From Vanilla planifolia (Eukaryota; Streptophyta; Magnoliopsida; Asparagales; Orchidaceae), in assembly GCA_023846275.1 (NCBI GenBank), contig CM043870.1:16662385-16726384 (forward strand): a stretch of DNA of 64,000 nt. Reading direction: 5' to 3'. The position numbers were made by a program, and so were the translations under genes. Position 1 is the first letter of the stretch. Each line of letters begins with the position of its first letter. This document shows, piece after piece, positions 1-12,429 of this stretch. The notes under the pieces were generated by a model. It made no database searches. It was not told the origin of the DNA and saw only the letters and a program-made list of their open reading frames with translations.

Positions 1-175
1 GAATGATTAAAAAAAGGGAGAAAACTTAGTGCTAGAGTTTAAGAGAAGAGTAAGCTAGAATTTAAAAGGAGTATAGGCTATCAAATAGGGTATGCTAAAA
101 TATTGAATATTTTGATTTTTTCATTTTTTTTATATTTCCTTCCAAAATTAGTTTTTTAATCCTCAAGGGAGAGAT
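1..175 (+). other. 3' untranslated tail of a decayed Sirevirus-like element
   Basis: This stretch aligns by eye with the non-coding tail of the intact copia element (24305-24466). Both carry repeated purine tracts (here AAAAAAAGGGAGA near 10, AAAAGGAG near 64, CAAGGGAGAGA at 164-174) followed at once by an LTR start. The last tract is the counterpart of the primary polypurine tract. The coding part would lie left of the window. It is older than the intact copy, because the tracts have lost their runs of five Gs. Confidence 0.75.
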
Positions 176-1657
176 TATTATATCTTTTGATGTGATTATT
201 ACAAAACTAAGTTTAAGTATTTACTAATAGCATATTAAGCATAGTATTGTTTTAGTTAAATCTCAAAATGTATTCTAGTGATATGAACTTGTTAGAGTAA
301 GGACTATTATAGCATAAATAATGAATATAATTGGATGGCTTAACCTGTTGACTTTAAAGCCATGGATAATGATTTTTATGGAGTAGCTAATCCACAAAGA
401 ACTTTATTTATAAATCTTTATTGTTAGTATGTTAAACCATTAAATTCTTTTTAATTATGCCACATAAGTCTATCATCATTCTTACATGCATGAATTTGGT
501 GTTAAATTATATTTTATTTGAAGATATTTAAGTTTATTAATGTTCAAATATTTTTTATGAAAATTTTATTATAAAAAAGTATTTTTTTGCCTAAGCACCC
601 TTATGACTAAGCTAAAAAGACTCAAGTTAAGTGGCCTGAATAAGACAAGAGCCTTAAGGACCCCTAGTCTTGGAACTAGACTAAAACTGAGATAGGTCAA
701 GCCTGATTATCAATTAAATCAAGTTACTGTGTAGTCTTTGGGTGAATTGGATTAGGGCATTACTTTTGAATCGAACTTAGAAGTCACGGTGGGTAGACTT
801 GTTATTTAATTTATTAAATCAAGTCTTATTAGACCTATATGTGTGCACTAGTGACTCAGGTCATGACTTCTCGAGAATACTAGGGGATAGCCAATCATAT
901 TAGGTTGATTATAATACATAGTTGATGTATTATAAGTACAAAACACTTGAGCATTTTAGCATTGTTGGACTAAAGATAAGCTTTGATAAACTTCAAATTT
1001 TTTTACTAATCAATCATACATTTTCATGATCGAATGCTCTAGATCACACCCACATTTTTTAACAGTCTTTTGTCTTCAGACATAATTTTATCAAACATAA
1101 AAGTTATTGAATCAAGCTTAAAAATTTTCATACAATTCCAAGTGAAGTTTAAACTATAAGCAAGAAATTTCTACACAATTATAGGATCTGTAATATTTTA
1201 TTGATCTCTATTTCTTTGCTTCCATTCATAATCATTTTTATATTTTTTATTGACATCTATTTTATTCATTAGTAGTATCACTCTTGTTTAAGGAATTAAA
1301 GATGTAGGGATTTTGTAAGCAAAAAGTTATATAGTTTTGAATTTTTTTAAATTACCTAAATTTATCTAATTTTGGTATCTCTTGGAGTACTGATGTGTAT
1401 TTTGTTTACCCCTACTAGCTTTGGTAAAAGGGAATGGTTAGTGGAAGCCCGATCGAAGATCGGAGATGGATGTAAGCATAGCTTTGGCTGAACCATCTAA
1501 AAATCTTTTGTTCATTTTTTTTATTATTGAGTAATTTTATTTCATTGATAAAACAAAATATTTCTAAAGCTATTATAATTTTCGAAATAAAAAATATTTG
1601 TTAAACATACAATTCACCCTATTCACTTATTCATTTTTCCTCACACATTTTACAGCA
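176..1657 (+). repeat. Degraded Sirevirus-like 3' LTR
   Basis: The left edge follows the purine tract and resembles the start of the intact element's LTR, including TTTTGATGTGATTATTAC. The right part (about 1290-1657) matches the last 400 bp of the intact LTR, with the shared block TTTACCCCTACTAGCTTTGG near 1407, TGGTTAGTGGAAGCCCGATC near 1435, and the closing AATTCACCCT near 1611 and CACACATTTTACAGCA near 1643. It is about 300 bp shorter than the intact LTR and its middle is hard to align. Many differences are CG to TG/CA changes. It is either the 3' LTR of an element extending left or a truncated copy. Confidence 0.75.
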
Positions 1658-1689
1658 CGTATAATATATGGCTTTCTTTCTACTAGAAT

Positions 1690-3800
1690 ATATTGGCCAT
1701 CCCAAGGACATAAAGGTATTCCTTGTTTGAATCACAGAACCTGCATAATTTTTTTAGTGATTTTTTCACTTTAAAAGAAACATAAAATTTGCATTTCTCC
1801 TCATTTAATAATAAGCTTTATATATGTTAGAAGGCTTCAAGCATGTTATGAATACCCTTTAAGGATCTTAAATCTCCTTACAAAAACTTTTGATGTTATC
1901 AGTGTAGCTAAGATGTGTAATTAGTGGCATCTCTCTTGTTGTAGCATAATACAATATTGTCTTTTGTTATGAAAACATAGATTTAGACTTCGAGAGAAGT
2001 ATTCCATAGTAATGATTAAAAGCAACAAAGAGATAAGATTGCCTTACAAATGCCCTTTGTCAATGAAAGAATCCACAAAGACTACTATTGACTATAATGA
2101 ATGACCATGAGTTGTTTAAAAGATTTTTACCAAGGAATTAAACTTGGTTAAGAAATTAAAGCTTTTGATGCACTTTAAATAAAAATTCCCCTCGTATGGT
2201 ATCAAATCTACAATTAATATCCAATTTAATTCTATAGTTCTCCTTAAATTTTCTTATTCTATGAGGCCATTAACTCTTAAGAAATTGAAGTAGTTTTAGC
2301 CATTTCCTTTAACAAATCCAACCTACTCTAGTGAAATAATTTTGCTAAGTATTATAACCTCCTAAAAAGTTGTCAAGAATCCTTTGTGCAAAATTGGTAA
2401 GATAAATAAGTCTTAAATCTTGAAAGATAAATACATTGTTGGATTTTGGAATTAAAATAATATGAGAGTTGGTGATTCCTTTAGGTATAACACTACATTA
2501 TAAGAACTCTTACACAATTTTCTTAAAACCTAAAGAAATGATATCCTAATATGTAATAAAAAAACACGGCATTGAAGCCATCTAGGCCCACAACACTATG
2601 CTTATTCAAGTAAAAAACAGCTTGTGAAACTTTATCTAAGTTAACATCTTTTACAAACCTATGTTGTCTTCTAGAGTAATGAGTTTAAAAATACAATGTA
2701 GTTGTTCCTCATGGGTAATAGTCTCCATGTTTTGAAAATTTTGTTTGAAGTATGGTATAACAACATAGTGTAATTATTTTTGATCTAAGAGTTTAGTGTC
2801 ATCTTTCCCCTTAATCTCAAAATTATGGAGTTTTGAACTTGTCTTTAACTAAAGCATAAAAAATTAGATTTTTTTCACCATCAGTTAACCATTTATCCCT
2901 TGCTTTTTGATGCCAAATGGTTCTTTCTTGCTCTGCTCTTCCATAAGATGTTGGTTAGCTACTTTCAATTTGACGTGTTCCTCTTTTAAACTATTTATCA
3001 TGATTGTTTTTCATAATCCTTAGCTTCCTCTGCAACTTTTTTAATGTTTCTAAAAGATATTCCCAAAATTTATCTTGCTCCATTTTCTTATACATTCTTT
3101 CAATCTTTTAAGCTTGAAAGTCAATGCTTACATGCCAGTTAAGTGTAAAGGACCTTTCCAATTATTCTCAATTAGTTTGTGAAAGGTGGGATGTGTGGTC
3201 CACATATATTAAAATTTAAATTACTGTGGACCATAAAATTTCTCAGTCTAGTGTTGCAAAAATAAAAGAGAATTGTTCAATAATCATTATTGAATTGTTA
3301 TCTATCCTCTATTCGTTGACCAATATCTTTTCTAAGCACTTGCAAACTCATTTACCCTTTCTTTTGCCAATCCAATTGTATGATGAACTTTTATAATGAA
3401 TCTCAGATAAGCATCATTTATTGATGCAGCCCTTAAACTCATTTATCGCTACCATGTTGGTAGTGGACATACCCTTATATTCATTAATTGAAGCAATGGC
3501 ACTAAAGTCACCTGCCATTAACCATGAAGTGCTTTGATTAGAAGAACTTTTAGTGACCTTGCTTCATAACTGTTGCCTTAACTTTGCATAACTTTCATAA
3601 TGCAATATTATGTAATTTGAAATGAACCCATTCTCAATAACTTCTAAGTGTATTAGCTAGTCACCTTCATATATAGTGTAGTGCTGAATATTATTCTTGA
3701 AGAGTATCCTAATTTTGTTTGACTTATTGATGGTATATTGGTTGTACCATAATTTGACAGCCAACTACTATAATTTTCTTCTTGTGCCATAAGTTTAAGT
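1690..3800 (-). pseudogene. LINE ORF2 endonuclease-reverse transcriptase, decayed
   Basis: The intact protein nicks target DNA and copies the LINE RNA onto it. Minus-strand reading gives an endonuclease block WLMAGDFSAIASINEYKG near 3.46-3.53 kb (the GDFN-type motif of LINE endonucleases). A linker block reads EEQSKKEPFGIKKQG near 2.9 kb. The RT start reads AVFYLNKHSVVGLDGFN near 2.57-2.63 kb (family pattern: AVF-x-pGPDGF). An RT palm segment reads ITHLSYTDNI near 1.9 kb, where the catalytic F/YADD has become YTDN. The palm is followed by a decayed thumb. There are many stops and frameshifts, so it is non-functional. Confidence 0.72.
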
Positions 3801-4469
3801 AGAGCTAGAAAGGTTCTTTTTTATTTTTGATTATTTTGGTTAGTTTATTAATAAACTTGTACATTACAGTGCCTCAAATATTTCAAATTAGTATGTTATC
3901 TATTAGACTGGTTTACTTCAACAATTTTTGTTGTTCTAGAACTTATATGATTCTATTTTGGACGAGTACTTTGCTTAACTATCTTCTTTGCTCTTTTTTT
4001 AAACCTTCTAGTTTTGATGAGTGAAATCATTTCACAAAGGTATTAAACTTTCTTTCTTAGCTTTTTCATGGAATTTCAACCCAAATCTTTCAAAATGTGG
4101 ACATTTAAAGAGGAATGAATTTTATGTTGAGTTGTTTTGTTGAGTCTCATAAGTATCCTCTATGAGATTAAGGATCTTTATTGATCATTGCATGGTCAAC
4201 ATTAATTTGATTTGCAACATGTTCCCCATATTACCTCTCATAATGGGCTAATCCATCGATGCCATCACTACTTGTCCTTGCTCCATATTTATTGGTCATT
4301 CATTAATTACATTATCTATTGACCATTATAGTGGAGAGTCCAAACCATTTTGTTCCTCCACATGTTTCTTTTTTTTCATCTTATCAAATTCTTTATTGTT
4401 AACTTCCCTATTCAAATCTTATTACATATAACCTGCATTACCATTAGTAGAACCTTTTGAGTTGCCAAT

Positions 4470-5060
4470 TTTTCTAGATGATGTTTACAATTAAGTGTGG
4501 AATGACCTTGCTTAATGTCATGTCCATAGTAAAGTGATAGGTTATCATTTTGTATTTTTTTGCCAAAATAGGTTTGAATTGCTACCTCTTTTTGTTATGC
4601 ATATGCATTTAGGAAGTTCTTTAATAGATCAAGCTCAACACATACCCTTGCAAAACTTGGCTATGTTAAATTTAGAGTGGTTGCATCATTTTCAATGGCT
4701 TTTGATCATAAAGGTGATTGACTATGTAGTTTCCTTGTAAAATAGATGTATTAGGAGATACTCAAGGGAAATCCAAATTGGAGCCAATGAAGGTTCTATG
4801 TTTTGATGAAATTTAGGATACCTCTTAAAAGCCCACATCTAAATTCACCTATATTCGATGAGTGATGTAATCAACAATGATGGAAGTCATCTTTTGTATC
4901 AAATCAAATTAGGATTAGTCCACGCTTAGTATCTCATAAGAAGTTTCCAAATTAAAGCTAATTTAAACTCAATTGCCATTTTATTAATTTCTTTTTCTTT
5001 GAAGATAATATCTAGTTCCCCTTTAAAGGTTCATAGTGTTTTAATTTTAATTAGAAAGCA
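4470..5060 (-). pseudogene. LINE ORF1 (DUF4283/CCHC-like), decayed
   Basis: Minus-strand reading gives DATTLNLT then PSFARVCVELDLLKNF at about 4.7-4.6 kb, which fits the conserved end of the plant LINE ORF1 DUF4283 domain (pattern: DxAT...RPSxARVCVExDLLK). About 100 bases further on is YGHDIKQGHSTLNC (about 4537-4478), a CCHC-type knuckle that has kept its GH and last C. The ORF1 protein normally coats the LINE RNA. Frames are broken. The paralogous piece at 42.4-42.77 kb on the + strand has the same layout, which supports the call. Confidence 0.65.
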
Positions 5061-5070
5061 TAGGGTTGAA

Positions 5071-5374
5071 TCACCTAGATCCTTTACAAAAAAGAATTAA
5101 GAGATGAGCTCCTCGCCTTATCCATATTCATCATTGCAAAATTGTATAGTATGTTTAATTAGCTTTTGTAGAGGTTTAAACATACTTGTATTATGAAGCC
5201 ATGTGGATAGTGCTACTTGATCACCTTTTCGATTGATGTCCAATAGTTGATCTACTACAAACGTTATTGCCTTCTCGATTGCTTAGCTAATCACCTTTCC
5301 AATTTGCTATTGATTTGCTTTCTTCCTTTCTTGATGTTAAAGGCATGCAAACTATTAATGTTAATTTATTATTT
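5071..5374. other. No feature recognised
   Basis: About 300 bp of AT-rich sequence between the LINE ORF1 remnant and the presumed LTR start. It may be the 5' leader of the LINE, but nothing in it settles this. Confidence 0.3.
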
Positions 5375-8300
5375 TGTGACAACTTCCTTAAGTAATACAT
5401 GATTTATTTGGTGATCACTTAAGGCTTGCTAAAGATAATAATATTAATTATGAGTACCTTGATGATAGCATGAATTAAGATTAATATTATTTGGCACATG
5501 ATTGAATATTATTGATATTCTTAAGCTTAGTTGGGCTGTTGAATTTTATATTATCATAAATATTCATGAAGAAATTTTTGCTAGAAGTATAATCTTGCTT
5601 ATAAATTAAGAAAACCATGACTTGTGCAACAAAGGAAAATTATGCCTTTATGGATACATAGAAATATTATTATGAATATGAAATTAATATATCTTAGAAG
5701 AATTAAAGATTATTATACATTATAGTGTAGAATTGTATTAGTAATAATTCTAATTAATTAAGAGAACTTAGAAAAATTAAGTATGAGAACTTATGAATGT
5801 TCATCTTAAACTATATCATAAGATCTTATTATGACTTAAAACAAGATTTCCTCTAAACAAAACCATGCCTATGATTGAGGTTTGCAACAAAATTGAGGCT
5901 AAATGCCTCACGTTATGCCTTGAAGTTGAGTGGAAGGGCTTAGTCAAAGGTCTACAATGTATGAAGAGGTCTTAAAAATGACATTTGATTGATTTAAGGT
6001 GAGAGAGAGCTCTCTGGTTTCTTATAAGGAAGGCTTGGGAGTCTTGGCTAAGCCTTAAAAGAAGTCAAATGTTATTGTTGGTTTCAACTATGTTTGTTTA
6101 GAGGAAGAGCTTAACATAAAAGACCTTGACATAAGTATTCTAAATTTACTATTAATCAATGCCTAAGTTTTGTAAAATTCTTCCTACTTAAAAAGATAAG
6201 CATAAGTGGATTTTATAGTTTCTAAAAAGGTAAAGCCTTGGGTTGGTCCAAGGGGTTGAGTATAAGGCATGGCCATGGCCATGTAATGCAAAGGAAGACT
6301 TAAAATCATCCTTAGCTTCCAAGGCAAGTGAGCCAATGGGTTTTCTTGTGGGGAACCTTCCTAGGCTCGAGTTGTCCTTGGAAGAAGGCTAAGAGAGGGT
6401 TATGTCTTTATTAAATGTAGCAAAAAGCTTAGGTTTTTTTAAGGAAATGTAGGAAGGTAGAAAGGACCTTAATCTTGCTAGTAAGCTTAATTAGTATAGT
6501 CTAGACTTTTGAAGTTATAGGATTGATCATTAAATCTATGATATTGAAATTGGAATGCAGAGAATTTGAAATTTGAATATCATAGATTCCAAATTTGAAC
6601 ATCTAGGATTTAAAATTTTAATATCTTAGGTTTGAAATTTGAACCTAGGTTGGTTTAAGAACCTAAGAACCTTATATAAGGTTGAAGGTAAGCTAAGACT
6701 TGAAAAGAACTTAGTTAAGGTTAAGAATATCTTATGAATTAGTTAGATGAAGTTTAAAAGAATGAGGTTTTATAAGAAACAAACCTTTAAATAATAATTA
6801 TGGTTTAGTTGAGAATATTATGTACTTAGTGAAAGTTTCAACAAACTTAGAATGATACCATGATTTTGATGATGCTCTAATTTACACTCTTGATGAGAGT
6901 TGATTAGGATAGAGAGCTCAATTTTAGCCTTAAGAGTGTAGGGTTGACCAAGGGACAAATGATTACTTAGATTTTGGGTAAACTTTGATCTAAGTGATCA
7001 TGTGTATCCATAACTTAGGCTTTTAGAACATGGATTAACTACCCAAATGAAGGTTTAAGAGGTGTAGCTAGCTTAGGAGAGACCTTTGAGAATGATGAAG
7101 TGACTCAAGTTAGCTTATGAAGCAAGAGGGAGTTACTAATAAAACTTGTGAACCTAAGTTAAAGATCAAAGACTATGACTAAAAAAGATTGAGATATAGA
7201 TTTAGAACTAGAATAAATACTCGAATAAGCCAAAGGATTACATTCAAACTCTTAGGCTTTGGAAAAGGACTAAACTTAGATGTATGAAATTTGATAAAGG
7301 AAGATATACCAGAGAAGCATGTTAGGGTTTTATAGAAATCCCAAGTTAGTTTGGATAGTAAGGCAAGGTTGTAGACCTAAATAGTTGGTTAATGGTTAGG
7401 GTTTTGAAGAAACTCTAGAAGATAGATTAGGTTTAGGTAACCTATGAATATACTAATATTGAATAAACAAGTCTATTAATGATTATATAAACTAAGATGT
7501 AGTTAAGCCTAATGATGGACCCATAAGCCAAAGTAAGGCAAGTCAGATATATATTAGAAGTAGGACTTTCATTATGTATAAAAGTTGTATGCCTTATTAC
7601 TATGAGATCACTAGAGACCATGGGTGTACTTAAGCTTATGGTGGTTGAGCACCATGTGTAAGTGGATTCATTAAGCTTTATAGGATGATTCACATGATTG
7701 ACAAAGCTCAGCTTGGGATTATCAAACCATATGTAGAGGACTGGATATTGGTTGCTTATCATTATAAGACATCATGAGAGACTATGGATGTATTAGAGTG
7801 ATCGTTATAACACCACATCATTAATGAGGACTCTTATAGCCATGTGAGGATGGTTCATATGATTAGTAGATTTTAGGTTATAGATAGTTGGATTATGAGA
7901 TAAGACTAGAGTGCTAAACTTGTGTCAAGTATCTCACTAGCTTAGAGGGAATGCTAATTGGTGAGTTGCTTTTGCATCTTATGGGATTGATTATGCCTTT
8001 GTTATGACTTACTAGGCCTTATAGACTTGTGATAGAGTCAATGGTTATGATTTTACGCCTTGGCTCAGCTTGGTAAGGTATCACATTTACTTAATGTAGT
8101 GATGATTATACCTTATTATCATATTTCTATATGTATGTTTTTTATTAGTAAGACAAAGATTTTTTATTAAGCCTAGCTCATCCTCTTATATTAATTGTAG
8201 GAATGGTGAGTTATTAACAAATATAGCATTAAAGTCTAAAGTTTGATTATAGTATATCACTTTTTAGTTAGCATTTTATCATGTCCTTGTTTTAATCTTT

Positions 8301-8768
8301 TTTACTTTCAACATTTGATGTTTTATTTTGTACATTAAGCTATATGAGATAATTTATGTTTGATTTTAGAATGTATAAGATGCTCCCTTTTGATGTGTCT
8401 TTGTTATTTATTTACTCATGATAGTCATGATTTAGATCTTATAATACTTTTGCCCATTCTAAATTATATGAATATGATTATTTATAGGTATATATTGCTT
8501 TGGTACCATGTTCATTATAATGTATTAGGTAGGATAACCTGAGGTGGACCAAACATTGGCTCAATTGGGATCTCAATTGAATTAAGAATGAGATTCATTT
8601 TAGGTGGCATGTTACAAGTTTGTTGATCAGATTGGGAGATCATGACTCCTAGTTTGAACGTTAAGCATCAGGAGAGAAAGGTGGTTAGCCAAATACATTG
8701 GTTGATACATAGGTCTAGTTGCATTCAAAAAAAAAAAACTTTTACTATAAAAATGGGGTGCGACACCA
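5375..8768 (+). repeat. Long gypsy-type LTR, truncated or solo copy
   Basis: The right part matches the repeat at 33.9-36.7 kb. Near 8625 it reads GATCAGATTGGGAGATCATG, against GATTAGATTGGGAGATCATG near 36541, followed in both by a similar CCTAGTTTGAACGTTAAG-like block. Parallel but weaker blocks occur around 7.2-7.4 kb and 35.4-35.7 kb. It begins with TGTGACAACTTCC and ends with a GTGCGACACCA-type end. No coding capacity was seen. No primer site follows the right edge; a decayed copia RT on the opposite strand comes next. Boundaries are approximate, and the middle is only weakly aligned. Confidence 0.45.
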
Positions 8769-8779
8769 AACATTCTTAT

Positions 8780-9848
8780 TTCTCTTGAAATATTTTAGAA
8801 TTGTTCTACAAGTAATGGTTTGTAAAACTGTTGACAAATTTCTTATGTATCAGGGCATACTCTAAGGCAATATTAACTTTTTATATGAATGTTGTATTGG
8901 ATTTTTGCTTATATTTATAACAATTATATTATCACATGTTAATTGAATATTATATAAACATATTTTATAGTGTTTTAGTTTTTTGCTTTAGTCATAATGG
9001 CTATGCACAACAATTATTGGTTAACACATTCTTTGCTGACAAATCTATTAACTTTTGATTTTTTTCTTGAATATGAAATTAATAAGTTTTAAAAAAAATA
9101 ACATGTATCTAAGGTTTAATTTTGATATATAGTGCAACCAACAAAATCTACATCTCAATATCTTGATAACATGGTTCCAATATTAACATTGTATGATGAT
9201 TCACTTTCCTTGTTTTTAGGATACTATAACCCATAATCTTAAGTATTAGTTAAATATCAAAATATTCTTTTGACTACAATTAAGTGTGATTCCTTAGGTT
9301 TTGATTGAAATCTAAAACAATCAAATTTGGAATACATTAAATCAAATCTTATTTTCATTATGTATAATAGTGACTATTATTCCTTTAGAGTAGGTTTGCT
9401 TTACATTCTTATTGCTCTCATCCTCATCTAATTTTGTTGTTCTATATATAGATTTTCTAAGAGGCTTTGAACTTTACAATTTATTCTTTTTCAATACTTC
9501 TTTTGTGTATTTTCTTTGTGTGATAAATATTTTGTGATTACTTCATTTAATTTGCTTTTCAAGAAAGAATGAAAGCTCTTCAACCATGCTCATTTCAAAC
9601 TCATTTGGCAATAAGTTAGAAAAAGTTTCACATATACTTTCAATTGTTTCCCCAAATATAATAGGATCTATGTAAATTTATGTTGTTATCAAATCATTAT
9701 TATATTTTCTTAAAGATAAGGTTCTATCCATTTTCACTTTTTGAAATAATTTTTATGATTGAAAATTATATAATCAATCATACAATACTCTTGGTGTTTT
9801 TTAGTCCATATATGTCTTGTTTAATTTGTAAATATGATTTTTAAATTT
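8780..9848 (-). pseudogene. Ty1/copia RT-RNase H, decayed C-terminal part
   Basis: Minus-strand reading, from high to low coordinate, gives RT blocks matching the intact Pol: a YKLNK...TPR block (cf. [15 protein letters not shown]) near 9.84-9.78 kb, IYIDPIIFGE (cf. [10 protein letters not shown], so the catalytic YVDD has become YIDP) near 9.67 kb, and LLPNEFEMSMVEELSFFL near 9.6 kb. The RNase H follows: QSKPKESHLIVVKRIF near 9.3 kb, DVDFVGC near 9.15 kb, and CDNIIVINISKNPIQHS near 8.9 kb. Many stops are present. The upstream part of the same gene resumes at 11562 on the far side of a solo LTR, so the two halves were once continuous. Confidence 0.78.
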
Positions 9849-11561
9849 ATGTTTACTTCTTTCATGATTTATGTTTTGCAAGTTTAATGATAAAAAATAT
9901 TATTTTATTTTATTAGTGCATTATCTTAAGTGTTTCAATTCATGCATCTCAAGAATAAATAAGTGAACACAATTAGAGAACTCCTTCTTGACTCAAAGAC
10001 TTAATTGGCAAAATTTGGTTAGAATGTAATAAGCACAAAACATGAAGCATGAGCTAACAAGAAAAAAATAATTTTGTTGTCATCTTTAACTATTTTAGAA
10101 TATAATACCCAAAAAAATATTCTTGAGGCATTAAAATTATGTTGAGGTTTTGAATGAATAAAGCTTTCTAAAGTATCTTTCTTTCACTTATCTAATCAAG
10201 CATTCTTTTATGGTTCTTAACTTATAAATATTTCTTATCAAAGATTGGAAATATCAATTTGTATTAATAAAACGAATTCAAAATACTTAGAATACAAAAC
10301 CTTAATTATTTGGTAAAAAGATCACATCATATACTATAATGTTAATATTGTATAACATGATCAGTTAGACATAGAAGTTCATAGGGTTGACTAAACAGTA
10401 CAAATGAGAAAATATAGCACTTAAAAATAGTTTTTATGGTACAATATCCTTATCATATAGAGCACTTAGTTTATTTATTTCAAATGTTGAGGGATCAAAT
10501 AGAGCTATCAATAAACAACTTGAACCTATGAATTTCATATAAAACTATAATATTTGTTATATTGTATGATCACTTCATGTGGGCTATGTCGTTGATGAGT
10601 GTCAAAATCAAAGATAATACATTAATACTTAACATATAATATAATTATTACAAATTATGTGTATCATACTTTATTATCCATGGATTAGATAGTATGATCA
10701 TATAGTTTATTTAAGAATAACTTGTTGAAAAATTTTTGGAAAAATTGAATACAGCCATTAGAGAGCCATTTGGTGTTGTTTGGAGCCATTAAAAACTATC
10801 TAATTATTATATAAGGAGAATCAAACATGACGAAAAGGCTAATAAATAATTTCATATTATTTAAAAGAGTTTGAGCATGAAGAACATTTTTTACCTTTAG
10901 GGATTTGGTGAAACATATGGCTAAAGCAATTTAGACTGACTTCCATTTATCGTTGCCTTCATGCTACATCGATTTATCCTTGAGATTAGTTGAGTATCAT
11001 TCTTGTATTGATTTACAATGTATTAGTGTACAAGTTGATATTTGTATTGGTTTATAAGATATTTGTAATTGAATTTTATATTGTTTCTTTTGTCTCATTG
11101 TTGAGACTTCTTCACTTTTATTATTGCTTGGACTTTTAGCCATTATTGTAGGGCCCTTTGTTCTAGTAATTTGTAGAGTTATTTAGCCCATTGATTTGTA
11201 AGATTCTTTTGGTTGCTTGTAGGATATTTAGGCTCAATATTTCTTGAGTCTCTTAGCTTGGTCGGGGTTTAGTTTAATTAATTTTGCAAAAAGACTTTGT
11301 TTTAGCATTCTTTCATAGCCTTTTGATTGAGGGTGAACATAGATCTTGTTTTAGATTGAACCCTAAAAGTTTTCTATGTCCTTCATTTTATTGAACGCAT
11401 CACAAAAAATATTTCAAAGTTTACTAGATTTTTTAAGATTGGATTATAAGAGCACTTAAGAATCTAAAAGAGATTCACTAATTTATTCATTATCTATAAG
11501 TGCAATTTTCACAATTCAATCCCATCCCTCTTGTGTGGACAACGTACTCTTTTTTTAACAA
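9849..11561 (+). repeat. Solo LTR (copia/Sirevirus-like) inserted in a copia pseudogene
   Basis: About 1.7 kb separates two parts of one minus-strand copia RT. It begins with TG in a T-rich stretch. It has a TATATAAGGAG promoter-like motif near 10810. Near its right end it has the block GAGGGTGAACATAGATCTTG then TTGAACCCTAAAAG, typical of copia LTR ends, and finally CACAATTCAATCCCATCCCTC close to the end (the intact element has CACAATTCACCCCTCCCCTC). No internal region or second LTR is present, so it looks like the product of LTR-LTR recombination. Exact ends and the target duplication could not be fixed. Confidence 0.6.
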
Positions 11562-11990
11562 GTTTCAATAAATATAAGTGGTTGTTCAACAAATACATTA
11601 TCACTTAAATATCCATGTAAAAATACACTTTTAAAATCTACGTGGAATAATATAAAGTTTTTAAAGCATGAGTATGCTAACAATAGTCTAATTATTTCTT
11701 AGCGCACCTTTAATGCAAATGTTTCATTTCTATTTGCTTGTAGGCTTTTACTATTAACCTTGGTTTATTATGAACTACACCTTTATCTTTTAACATATTT
11801 TTAAAATCGACTTAGCTTTTGAAATATCCCTATCACAAGTTCTTTTGATTAAGTACCACACATTATTTCTTCTAAATTGATTAAGTTTTTCTTACATAAC
11901 AATTATCAAAGAATGATTAGTTTTGTTTTTTTTGTGTAGTTTTATGTTCAATTTAAGAGACAAAGGCCAAGTGTGTTACCTCTTGTAAAA
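11562..11990 (-). pseudogene. Ty1/copia RT, decayed N-terminal part
   Basis: Minus-strand reading gives LNQFRRNNVWYLIKR at about 11.87 kb (cf. [16 protein letters not shown] in the intact Pol), then a KGVVHNKPRLIVKAYKQ-like block near 11.77 kb. Last comes HVDFKSVFLHGYL...VFVEQP at about 11.64-11.57 kb (cf. [22 protein letters not shown]). The first catalytic Asp of RT is kept. The protein breaks off just after VEQP-x-FIET and resumes at 9848 across the solo LTR. Frames are broken by stops. Integrase and Gag were not found upstream, so the element is truncated or deleted on that side. Confidence 0.75.
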
Positions 11991-12420
11991 ATGATGATCT
12001 AGTTCTAGTTCCACAGGTAGATAACCAATATTTCCAAACATCAAGGCTATAAAGTAGAAGGCATATGATAAAAAGTGTATTATAAAAATCTTCCTCCATA
12101 TTGCATACATTATCAAAAGCAAGGCCACTCAAACGAAGACCGTGAATTGCTTAAGCTCAAAATAGGAAATGTAAGGAATCTATTTCACATAATTCTCTCA
12201 TATTAAAGGTGAATAATTATGCTCATAATAGGAGGTGAAAGACAAGCAAGCTAAGCAATTTGAGTAAGGATTGAATTTAAGGGAGGTACTCAAACAAGAG
12301 GAGCTCAGTGAGTAACAACTTCCTATGCCAAAAAAATACTAATACATTTCTAATGGGAAAGAACATAAGATCACAATCCTCAATGCGTACACCAAATTTA
12401 TAAAGGATGATAGTTGTTTT
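11991..12420. other. No feature recognised
   Basis: AT-rich sequence between the copia RT remnant and the LINE remnant. No domain could be assigned in any frame. It may hold more of the LINE ORF1 on its right side. Confidence 0.3.
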
Positions 12421-12429
12421 GCAATAAGT

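Larger units (their letters stand above)
1658..5070 (-). mobile_element. LINE (plant L1-type) remnant
   Basis: Reading the minus strand from about 5.07 kb down to 1.66 kb gives the order expected for a plant L1 element: an ORF1 piece with a DUF4283-like C-terminal half and a CCHC knuckle (5060-4470), an endonuclease (about 3.8-3.3 kb), a linker, then a reverse transcriptase (about 3.0-1.66 kb). All frames contain stops and shifts. No 3' end or poly(A) tail is seen: the copy stops exactly at the end of the neighbouring LTR at 1657, so one cut the other or a deletion joined them. The same architecture on the + strand occurs at 42.0-46.0 kb. Confidence 0.75.

Noticed and set aside
3827-4024. 65-codon plus-strand frame
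   Set aside because: It lies antisense to the minus-strand LINE; hydrophobic composition reflects AT-rich DNA.
7442-7762. 106-codon minus-strand frame
   Set aside because: It lies in the long LTR-like repeat; no motif, no counterpart frame in the related repeat at 34-36 kb.
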